Below are positions 31,953 to 38,678 of a stretch of DNA of 38,678 nt, in pieces. The stretch's first letter is position 1, and each line of letters begins with the position of its first letter. The position numbers and the translations under genes are program-made. The DNA lies in the NCBI GenBank assembly GCA_013360915.1, contig JABWAT010000009.1, positions 67,337-106,014 on the forward strand, read 5' to 3'. The notes under the pieces are model-generated. The model saw nothing but the letters and a program-made list of their open reading frames with translations. It made no database searches and was not told the DNA's origin. The DNA is from Bacteroidota bacterium (GTDB lineage: Bacteria > Bacteroidota > JABWAT01).

Positions 31953-34900
31953 TGGGGAGATCCGTGCAGAGGAATGGTGATATCGGCCTGAATTCCGACA
32001 TCAGGATGATTCCGGAGAGTGAGTGACCCCTGATGGCGTTTCACCATGGCCAAAGCAAGAGTCAGTCCCATGCCCTGGTGCCTTCCCACCGGTTTGGTCG
32101 TGAAAAACGGATCAAAAACCCGTGGCAGAACAGGTTCCGGAATGCCGGGACCGGTATCGGAGATACTGATGACAATCCGGTTCTGATCGAGTCGGGTCGA
32201 AATGGTAATGGATCCGCCGGTGGGTTCAACTGCTTCGATGGCATTGATCAGAACGGCGAGAAACACCTGATTCATTTCCTGATGGTTCAGTTCAACGGCC
32301 GGCAGGGTTTTGTCAAAATGGGTGTCGATCCGGATGTCGGGTGTTAAACGGTGCTGAAGCAACGAAATGGCCATACTCAATCCCGAATGAACGTAATCGG
32401 TTTTCAGGACCGATTCATCCAACCGGGTGAATTTACGCAGGTCAGCAACAATGGCCGCCGTTCGTTTCGCCCCGCTTTCAATTCCATCGAGCACCTGTCG
32501 CGATTCGGTAAAAACATCGTGAACGTCCTCGGGTAATTTCTCCGGGACCCTGGCAGTCAGCATCGACTCGATTTCCTCCAGATTCCGACGGATGATCACA
32601 GCGCCTGACGTGATAAAATTGATGGGGTTGTTCATCTCATGAGCCAGCCCGGCCGTCAGTTGACCCACCGAGGCCAGTTTTTCCGATTCAACCAACCGGA
32701 CCTGAGCCTCCTTCAGATCGGAAAGCGTTGATTCCAACTCACGGGTTCTGACTCTGACCTGGTCTTCGAGCATGATTTTCTGAAGACTGATTCGGCGAAA
32801 CCGGATCCACACAATCAACCCTGCCAGTCCTCCGATCACGGCAATCAGCAGAAGACGGAACCAAAGGGTCATCCAGAAAGGCGGATGAACCACGATGGAC
32901 AGTTCCTTTTCGAACCGGCTGATTTTTCCGTCATGATTGGTCCCCCGAATCCTGAGAGTGAAAGTTCCCGGGTCCAGATTGGTGAAGGTGATCACTCCGC
33001 CGGCGCCCGCCTGCATCCATTCACGGGAAAACCCTTCCAGGAAAAAGTAAATCCGGTTAGAGGCCGGCCGGGTGAAATCCAAAGCAGATGCCCTAACCGT
33101 GATCACGTTTTCATCGTAGTTCACCTCGAAACCTGGAAGGAAAGAAGCTTCGCCCGAGGCAGGAACCACCCGGTCGAGAACATGAATGCGGCTGATGACC
33201 ACTGGTGCGTCATAGGTGAAGTCGGTGACCGAATCGGGATAGAATCGGTTGAATCCGTTAATTCCGCCGAAGAACAACTCGCCATCCGGTGATTCAAACA
33301 CCGAATTTGTATTAAACTCCATGGCCTGAAGTCCGTGCTGAGTGGAAAAGTGGCGGATGGAGCCCGAAACCGGATCCAGCCGGATCAGACCCAGATTGGT
33401 ACTCATCCAAATCCGGTTTTTTGCATCGCCTGCCACGGCGTAAATGTAAGTATTTATCAATCCTTCACGGGTGGTATAGCGGGTGAAGGTGCTGCTGTCC
33501 GGATTCATCCGGTTCAGTCCGTTGTTAGAGCCGGCCCATAAAACGCCCTGTCTGTCCACATAGACCGACCGGATGGTTGAATTGGAAAGGGAAAGTGTGT
33601 CGCCGGGATTATGAACCCATGATCTGAACCGTCCGGCTGCATCGGAATATCGGTGCAGTCCGGCAGGTGTGGCCACCCAGATGCTGCCATCCGGTCCTTC
33701 TGCAAGAGAGAAAACAGTACCATCCAGCAATCCGGAATCGTCGTCTGGTTCGAAATGTCTGATCAGCCGGCGATTCTGGTCGAGCAGTGTGACCCCGTGA
33801 TCGGTTCCAATCCATAATCTGTTCTGACGGTCTTCCAGAATAGCCCTGACAATCGGATCAACCAGAATCTGCTGATTTTTTTTATCGTCGAGCCAGAAGC
33901 CGGCTGGTTTTCCATCGGGACTCAGGCGGTTGGCACCCCGGCTGGTTCCCACCCAGATATACCCCTGACGATCCTCGGTCAGTGCCCAGATGTTGTGATG
34001 TCCGATGGAGGCGGGACCAACCGGGTAAGTGCGGAACCGGTCAGATTCCGGTTCCAGCAAATTCAGTCCGCCCCCCAGGGTGCCAACCCAAAGCCGGTTC
34101 TTCGAATCACGAAGCATACTGCGGATGTTGTTGTCAGAAAGTCCGGAACCGCCTGCCGATTTTCCCTGAACAAGGTTAAAAGGTTTTTTCTTCAGATCGG
34201 TACGACTCAAACCGCCCGCCGCCGTTCCCACCCACAGATTACCGGAACGATCGGCAAGCAAGGACCGGACCAGATCATTTGAAAGAGATTGATCCGATCC
34301 CGGATCATGCCGGATTTCCCGGATCCGTCCGGTTTGAGGATGAAGCAATTTCAATCCGTTGTCGGTACCCAGCCACAACCAGCCTTCCGGGTCTTTCAGA
34401 ATGCTGCGGATGGTGCCATCTCCAAACCGGTTAAGTGAGGAATATCGCGATGGAGATGAAACCGATTCCTTGAAAACCAGCCAGGTCCGGATGGAGGCCT
34501 CTTTCCACCGGTAGGCATTTAACCCGTTGGTGGTACCAATCCACAGAGTTTCCGCGTCATGGTCGTCATACAGCGAAAGAATCAGGGAATTCGACAGGCC
34601 GCCGGGTCCGGTTCCGATCACGGAAAAAGTACCATCGGACGGGCGGTACAGACTAAGGCCACTGGCTGTTCCAATGACCAGTTGACGGGTTTTTTCATGC
34701 CAGAGAAGTGCGAGTACCGAATTGGCAGGCAGAAAGGGATGGGTTTCGGAGGTGAACAGCCGGATGGTGCCGCTGTCAGTATCGATACGGTAGAGTCCCG
34801 ACTCGGTTCCCGCCCATAACACGCCATCGCCTCCGGTAGCCAGTGTCCAGATTCTGATATCCGGCAGCACAGTATGAAAGGTTCCGGTTGCATGGTGGTA

Positions 34901-35209
34901 CCGTTGCAATCCGCGCTGATGGGTACCAACCCAGAGCCGGTCCTTCCGGTCGGTCAGCAAGCTGGTTACCCATTCATCCGCCAGAGAGAGTGAGTCTCCG
35001 TTCACCGGCCGGAAAACCGTAAACTCATGCCCGTCATACCGGTTCAGGCCATCCTGTGTACCGATCCAGAGAAAACCGGTCGAATCCTGAACCATTGAAA
35101 AAACCGAACTCTGAGAAAGTCCTTCCTCCATGGAAATCCGGTTGAACACCGGGGTCTGAGACCAGACCTCTGATAGTGCAAACAGAGGAAGAAGGACGAT
35201 CAGCCGCAT
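31949..35209 (-). CDS. Large periplasmic-propeller sensor histidine kinase (first kinase)
   Basis: A 1086-residue sensor kinase. I use ATG 35209, which overlaps the UbiA stop by one base and gives signal peptide MRLIVLLPLFALSEVWSQ. The propeller has about 13 Reg_prop blades of the type GFLWIGTQDGLNRY, RLWVGTLGGGLNLL, ELFFGGINGFNRFYPD (about residues 25-695). Y_Y_Y about 705-770, TM at about 782-802, short coiled coil, HisKA His857 (GLAHEMNNPINF), HATPase_c with NQVFLAVLINAIEAV, DTGPGIPEP and HQGMGLTLALAMV. No GAF, receiver or DNA-binding domain. It senses something in the periplasm; the partner regulator is not in this window. Confidence 0.92.
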   Translation of the reverse strand: MRLIVLLPLFALSEVWSQTPVFNRISMEEGLSQSSVFSMVQDSTGFLWIGTQDGLNRYDGHEFTVFRPVNGDSLSLADEWVTSLLTDRKDRLWVGTHQRGLQRYHHATGTFHTVLPDIRIWTLATGGDGVLWAGTESGLYRIDTDSGTIRLFTSETHPFLPANSVLALLWHEKTRQLVIGTASGLSLYRPSDGTFSVIGTGPGGLSNSLILSLYDDHDAETLWIGTTNGLNAYRWKEASIRTWLVFKESVSSPSRYSSLNRFGDGTIRSILKDPEGWLWLGTDNGLKLLHPQTGRIREIRHDPGSDQSLSNDLVRSLLADRSGNLWVGTAAGGLSRTDLKKKPFNLVQGKSAGGSGLSDNNIRSMLRDSKNRLWVGTLGGGLNLLEPESDRFRTYPVGPASIGHHNIWALTEDRQGYIWVGTSRGANRLSPDGKPAGFWLDDKKNQQILVDPIVRAILEDRQNRLWIGTDHGVTLLDQNRRLIRHFEPDDDSGLLDGTVFSLAEGPDGSIWVATPAGLHRYSDAAGRFRSWVHNPGDTLSLSNSTIRSVYVDRQGVLWAGSNNGLNRMNPDSSTFTRYTTREGLINTYIYAVAGDAKNRIWMSTNLGLIRLDPVSGSIRHFSTQHGLQAMEFNTNSVFESPDGELFFGGINGFNRFYPDSVTDFTYDAPVVISRIHVLDRVVPASGEASFLPGFEVNYDENVITVRASALDFTRPASNRIYFFLEGFSREWMQAGAGGVITFTNLDPGTFTLRIRGTNHDGKISRFEKELSIVVHPPFWMTLWFRLLLIAVIGGLAGLIVWIRFRRISLQKIMLEDQVRVRTRELESTLSDLKEAQVRLVESEKLASVGQLTAGLAHEMNNPINFITSGAVIIRRNLEEIESMLTARVPEKLPEDVHDVFTESRQVLDGIESGAKRTAAIVADLRKFTRLDESVLKTDYVHSGLSMAISLLQHRLTPDIRIDTHFDKTLPAVELNHQEMNQVFLAVLINAIEAVEPTGGSITISTRLDQNRIVISISDTGPGIPEPVLPRVFDPFFTTKPVGRHQGMGLTLALAMVKRHQGSLTLRNHPDVGIQADITIPLHGSPQ

Positions 35210-36111
35210 CAGAACAACCAACCGGACCGGATGATCAGGTGAATTATAAAGACGAGGGACAAACTGACCGATGACCAGCGGTTCATCCACATGGTGTTTT
35301 CAAAATCAGCTTCTGCCGGATCTTTCCTGACGCGGTAAAACCACAATTCGAAGTATGCAAGAACCGGAATCATTCCAATGATAAATACCATGGCATTCCA
35401 CGGACCGGTGAACAGGATCAGCATGACAGTCAGGGCCAATCCTGCCAACCCCAGCACCAGTCTGGCGAAGAAAAAGGTGCCGTTGATTCCGAGAAGAAGG
35501 CTGAGCGTCTTGTCACCCCGCCTGGAATCTTCGGCATGCTGATACACCTGGGTGAGCGGGTAAGAACCCAGTAAAAACAGGGTGGAAATGAGTGCAAATC
35601 CCACATTTACAGGAGCGGATAACTGATCGGTGGAATACCCCAATCCGACCTGAATGGTCAGAAACATCCAGAAACCCTGAAAAACCGAAACCACACCGGC
35701 TGAGAGGATGGGGTACTTTTTCAGACGGATGGTGGGTTGGGAGTAGGCTTTGGATACAAGTGTGTAAACCAGAATTCCGGCAAAGAACAAGGGCGATATC
35801 AGCCAGGAAAGAATCAAACCCAGTCCATCGAACAGAAGCACCAGCCAGAACAGTTCTTTGGTGACCCGGGGTGGGGTTTTCAGGCCGCCAATGCTGCCTT
35901 CATCACGGTCATGCCAGGAATTATATCCGTTGCTGGCCGGGTAAACCAGTAAATGAATGATGGCAAAAACCACTACGGCATGAAGGGGGACCGCACCATC
36001 GGTCAGGCTGAGGGCCATCCAGAAGACGGGCATGAGATAAACCGAGAAGGGAATCCGCATCAGCCTGAAGGCAGATATCCATCTGGAAAGGGAATTGGGG
36101 TGGACCGTCAT
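35209..36111 (-). CDS. UbiA-family prenyltransferase
   Basis: A 300-residue polytopic prenyltransferase with eight or nine TM helices. The first Asp-rich motif is N61-GYNSWH-D68-R-D70, the second HAED195SRRGD200KTLSLLLG; between them is KAYSQPTIRLKKYP, the YS.PP.RLK loop of the superfamily. It would transfer a prenyl chain from a diphosphate to an aromatic or other acceptor in the membrane. I use ATG 36111; a longer frame to 36216 has no TM and no binding site. It is divergent from the type III polyketide synthase (152-bp gap) and its stop overlaps the first kinase, so it leads a three-gene operon. The product of the PKS is a plausible acceptor (inference). Confidence 0.88.
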   Translation of the reverse strand: MTVHPNSLSRWISAFRLMRIPFSVYLMPVFWMALSLTDGAVPLHAVVVFAIIHLLVYPASNGYNSWHDRDEGSIGGLKTPPRVTKELFWLVLLFDGLGLILSWLISPLFFAGILVYTLVSKAYSQPTIRLKKYPILSAGVVSVFQGFWMFLTIQVGLGYSTDQLSAPVNVGFALISTLFLLGSYPLTQVYQHAEDSRRGDKTLSLLLGINGTFFFARLVLGLAGLALTVMLILFTGPWNAMVFIIGMIPVLAYFELWFYRVRKDPAEADFENTMWMNRWSSVSLSLVFIIHLIIRSGWLF

Positions 36112-36263
36112 GATTTCTTTTTCGGATAAATATGAGGAATCCCAGAAGTAAATGGCAAAAACGCGAAGGGTGCCGGGGGGTTCTCTGGTAAAAATGTGGG
36201 GTTTGCCACATATCATTCCGGCTGGATTGAACCAAAGTCGGGTGACTCAATGTTTAGTACCTC
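36112..36263 (+). promoter_or_regulatory. Divergent control region between UbiA and type III PKS genes
   Basis: 152 bp serve both transcription units. An inverted repeat ATGTGG / CCACAT (36194-36199, 36206-36211) with a 6-nt spacer lies near the middle and may be a regulator site. I see no good TAnnTTTG box in either direction. Confidence 0.45.
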
Positions 36264-37373
36264 ATGAGTCAGATCGTTTCTATTGGCACGGCCGTGCCTG
36301 ATTATCAGCTTAAACAATCCCAGGTTGCAGACTGGATGGTCTCGCAATTACACCTGATGGGAAGAGATGCCGACCGGCTGCGGATTCTGTATGAACGGAG
36401 TGCCATCGATACCCGGTATTCGGCCATTCCCGATTATGGCTGCGAACCCGGCGATCGGGTCCTGTTTCCCGAAACGGCTGATCTGGAGCCATTCCCCGGG
36501 GTTTCAGCCCGAATGGCGCTTTTTCATCCACCGGCCAGAGAACTGGCCCTGGCTTCAGCCCGGCAGGCTCTTGAAAGAGTCCGGGTATCGCTGCAACCGA
36601 CTCATGTGATTTCGGTGACCTGTACCGGCCTGGCTGCTCCCGGACTCGATATCGATCTGGTTACCGGACTCGATCTGCCCGGGTCAACGATTCGCACATC
36701 GGTTAACTTCATGGGATGTTATGCCGCCTTTCACGCTCTGAAACTGGCCGATGCTTTTTGCAGGGCCGATCAGGAAGCCGTGGTGCTGGTTGATGCCGTC
36801 GAATTGTGCACCCTCCATTTTCAGAAACTGAACGAACCCGATCATCTGCTTGCCAATTCGCTGTTTGCCGACGGATCGGCTTCTGCCCTGATCATGAGCG
36901 ATCAAAAGGCACGTCGGCTGGGACTCCCCGGTCTTACCATTGCCGGCTTCTGGTCCGAACTGGCGCTTCACGGCCGGTCCGACATGGCCTGGGCCATCGG
37001 CGATACGGGATTTCTCATGACCCTCAGCTCGTACATTCCCGATCTGGTCAAACATGGAATCGGACCGCTGACCGACCGGGTGTTTCAGGCGGCCGGACTG
37101 ACGACCAGCGAGATTCACCATTGGGCCATTCACCCCGGTGGCCGCAAAATTCTGGAATCCACCGCATCTGCCCTCGGGTTAAATCCGGAAAAGCTCGCCT
37201 CCTCTTTCCGGGTTTTGCGCCAGTTTGGAAACATGAGTTCTCCGACAGTTCTGTTTGTTCTGAAAGACCTGTGGGATTCCACGCTGAATTTTGACCGGCA
37301 GGAAACGGTCTTTTCGGCCGGATTCGGTCCCGGTCTGACGCTTGAATCGGCCGTTTTTAAAACCATTTCATGA
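36264..37373 (+). CDS. Type III polyketide synthase (chalcone/stilbene synthase-like)
   Basis: A 369-residue homodimeric ketosynthase. Triad residues: Cys152 in NFMGCYAAFHAL, His290 in HWAIHPGGRKIL, Asn323 in FGNMSSPT. The N-terminal thiolase-like domain covers about 1-225 (THVISVTCTGLAAPGLDIDL), the C-terminal one 226-369, ending FSAGFGPGLTLESAVF with the GFGPG loop. It would extend an acyl-CoA starter with malonyl-CoA and cyclise the chain to a resorcinol, pyrone or phloroglucinol; the starter cannot be predicted. The gene overlaps the methyltransferase start by 4 nt (ATGA). The UbiA gene is divergent. No strong binding site precedes the ATG. Confidence 0.94.
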   Translation: MSQIVSIGTAVPDYQLKQSQVADWMVSQLHLMGRDADRLRILYERSAIDTRYSAIPDYGCEPGDRVLFPETADLEPFPGVSARMALFHPPARELALASARQALERVRVSLQPTHVISVTCTGLAAPGLDIDLVTGLDLPGSTIRTSVNFMGCYAAFHALKLADAFCRADQEAVVLVDAVELCTLHFQKLNEPDHLLANSLFADGSASALIMSDQKARRLGLPGLTIAGFWSELALHGRSDMAWAIGDTGFLMTLSSYIPDLVKHGIGPLTDRVFQAAGLTTSEIHHWAIHPGGRKILESTASALGLNPEKLASSFRVLRQFGNMSSPTVLFVLKDLWDSTLNFDRQETVFSAGFGPGLTLESAVFKTIS

Positions 37374-38068
37374 TACGAAGTCTGAAACAGCGGGTGGATG
37401 AACCCGAATTACTGGATGATCCCGGAATTCCGGAAGGGGAACTGATTGATAATCTGAAGGAACTGGAGTGGATCAACCGGTTGCTGGGCGGTCATGCCAT
37501 TACCATTTCCGGATTGAAAGGGCTGATTGGCGGCGACCGTTCCCGGACCTGGACCATCACCGATCTGGGATGCGGGGGAGGAGACACGCTGCGGGCCATC
37601 AGTCACTGGGCAGGGAAGCATCAGATTCCGGTCAGACTGGTTGGAATCGATCTGAATCCAGCCTGTATCCGGTATGCGCAACGGGCGTCTCAATCATATA
37701 ATATTGAATGGATCTGTGCCGATTTCCGGGAAGCAATTCCGGCTGATACCGACATTCTTATCAATTCGCTGTTTTGCCATCATCTGGATGATTCCAGTCT
37801 GAAAGAGTTGTTGCTGCTGATGAAAAACAAGGCCCGGCGTGGATTTGTTATCAACGATCTGCAACGGCATCAGGTCGCATTCGCGTCCATCTGGATATTA
37901 ACCCGGCTGCTGAACGGTTCACGACTGGTTCGTCATGATGCCCCTCTGTCGGTGGCTCGGAGTTTTCATCGCCATGAATGGCTGACCCGGTTGTCAGAGG
38001 CCGGTCTGGCTTCGTCCCGCCTGTCCTGGAGATGGGCATTCCGCTGGCAGGTGGTTTATGAAAAATAG
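37370..38068 (+). CDS. SAM-dependent methyltransferase coupled to the type III PKS
   Basis: A 232-residue class I methyltransferase. Motif I is DLGCGGG (65-71) and the acidic residue binding the SAM ribose is Asp94 in GIDLNPACI; CHHLDD (136-141) is the region after strand 4, and FVINDLQRH is strand 5. The N-terminal ELLDDPGIPEGELIDNLKEL and the C-terminal HDAPLSVARSFHRHEW are marks I recall from methyltransferases that accompany type III polyketide synthases in Bacteroidota. It would methylate the PKS product, on O or C, not determined. It overlaps the PKS stop by 4 nt. After it comes a repeat block rather than the oxidoreductase often found in such clusters. Confidence 0.88.
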   Translation: MIRSLKQRVDEPELLDDPGIPEGELIDNLKELEWINRLLGGHAITISGLKGLIGGDRSRTWTITDLGCGGGDTLRAISHWAGKHQIPVRLVGIDLNPACIRYAQRASQSYNIEWICADFREAIPADTDILINSLFCHHLDDSSLKELLLLMKNKARRGFVINDLQRHQVAFASIWILTRLLNGSRLVRHDAPLSVARSFHRHEWLTRLSEAGLASSRLSWRWAFRWQVVYEK

Positions 38069-38100
38069 GAGTCAGGCCCTTCGACATGCTTTGGGACCGG

Positions 38101-38345
38101 GAGTCAGGAGACAGAAGACAGAATTTCACTCTCTCCGCCGGAGAGGCCGGAATCTTGTTTTTTAAGTCATTTATTGGCAGGACTTCCTTAAACAGACACA
38201 GGTCCTGACTTTTTTGTGAATGCCGGACTTTCAGCCACGGGATGACACGGTTTGTTGGATTTTTACCATCACCAATCTCTGGTCACCCATCACCACTTAC
38301 CTGTTTTTCCTTCTAACTTTTGCCCGTAACTCTTAACTGGGAAAT
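38101..38345 (+). repeat. Composite dispersed repeat block B
   Basis: Same module order as block A but shorter: GTCAGGAGACAGAAGACAGA, CTCTCCGCCGGAGAG hairpin, GGCCGGAATCTTGTTTTTTA, GACTTTCAGCCACGGGATGA, CACCATCACCAATCTCTGG-like words, CTAACTTTTGCCCGTAACTC. A 6-bp stem CAGGAC / GTCCTG (38178-38183, 38202-38207) followed by ACTTTTTT could end the PKS/methyltransferase transcript (weak). No gene in this 280-bp gap. Confidence 0.7.
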
Positions 38346-38348
38346 CCC

Positions 38349-38678
38349 CTACAATCCCATCAGTTGCTTCACATATTTCGGCGCAGGAGATCCGAACGAA
38401 AGAATCTTGTCGTGAAAGGTTTTCAGTGAAGTCTGGGTACCATATGTGGTCTCATACCGGCGGCGGATATCGTTGATTTCCAGATTCCCGACATAATAAG
38501 TCGAAAGCTGCGACGACGACAGGCAGGCCCGGATCCACTTGCCGGCCGCTTCGCCTTCTTCCTGAAAGCCTTCATTCATCATCAGGGCCATGGCTTCTGC
38601 CTCGGTCATGTTTCCGGCATGAATACTCTGGTCCAGAATGGCATTGATAATCAGCCGTAAACGCATTTTTAATTGCTG
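38349..38678 (-). CDS. C-terminus of a DUF885 protein (5' truncated by window)
   Basis: The frame runs off the right edge without a stop (QQLK before MRLRL), so this is the last about 110 residues of a longer protein. The segment ILDQSIHAGNMTEAEAMALMMNEGFQEE, a helical repeat, then QLSTYYVGNLEINDIRRRYE and SLKTFHDKILSFGSPAPKYV match the C-terminal end of DUF885, proteins of about 550-600 residues with an HExxH-like metalloprotease-type core upstream (family memory). The active site is outside the window. It ends TAG at 38349, just beyond repeat block B. Confidence 0.8.
   Translation of the reverse strand, partial: QQLKMRLRLIINAILDQSIHAGNMTEAEAMALMMNEGFQEEGEAAGKWIRACLSSSQLSTYYVGNLEINDIRRRYETTYGTQTSLKTFHDKILSFGSPAPKYVKQLMGL

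Noticed and set aside
35210-35290. N-terminal extension of kinase 1 up to 35290
   Set aside because: It lies within the UbiA gene; ATG 35209 gives a proper signal peptide and a one-base overlap with the UbiA stop.

Overview
The window looks like chromosomal DNA of a Bacteroidota or wider FCB-group bacterium. This is an inference from gene content and signals: a TonB-dependent receptor with a carboxypeptidase-regulatory-like domain, two periplasmic beta-propeller (Reg_prop/Y_Y_Y) sensor kinases, a GH3 beta-glucosidase of the BglX type, many small lipoproteins, and at least two promoters of the Bacteroidota form TTG-N20-TAnnTTTG. Unlike many Bacteroidota, many genes have good Shine-Dalgarno sequences (GGAG/AGGAG). 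No rRNA, tRNA, CRISPR array, transposase or phage gene was seen.

Layout. 1-7100: end of a COG2403-type GTPase gene with terminator, a small lipoprotein, an SRPBCC protein, a DUF6544-like lipoprotein, a GNAT acetyltransferase, BglX, an AAA ATPase flanked by short direct repeats, and an exported NTF2-like protein. 7100-11100: a minus-strand module of a six-helix membrane protein, a winged-helix regulator, a TPR protein and a TonB receptor; an identical 25-nt sequence containing a perfect 14-bp palindrome lies in front of both transcription units. 11270-13113: an AT-rich pair, an unknown protein and a PQQ-propeller lipoprotein whose base composition changes abruptly inside the gene. 13412-15830: an NAD(P)-binding epimerase-like protein and an exported serine hydrolase. 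16220-23400: a seven-gene operon tetR-hlyD-ABC-tolC-ABC-permease-permease resembling the ybhGFSR exporter, with the two ATPase domains as separate genes around tolC. 23759-27675: a DsbA-like protein, an aldo/keto reductase, a DUF2784 protein that seems to start at CTG, an AraC regulator and an exported superoxide dismutase. 28122-38068: a divergent locus; on the right a type III polyketide synthase and a methyltransferase, on the left a UbiA prenyltransferase whose stop overlaps the first of two very large sensor kinases. The right end holds the C-terminus of a DUF885 protein.

Genes working together. The strongest candidate for an under-described system is 28122-38068: polyketide synthase, methyltransferase and prenyltransferase suggest a prenylated or methylated aromatic polyketide lipid, and the overlaps place two periplasm-sensing kinases in the same transcript as the prenyltransferase. 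The second is the winged-helix regulon at 7107-11080, where operator-like palindromes link the regulator to a TonB receptor operon.

Nearly every gap over 250 bp is filled by degenerate dispersed repeats of several families: CGCAAAG words; GAATTCAGAAT/GAATACAG words with CCGGAGAG and TTAACTTTTAAC modules; and a hairpin-rich CAGCCACCGGGTT element. One repeat cluster lies inside the reading frame of tolC, adding about 60 residues between a translationally coupled start and the signal peptide.
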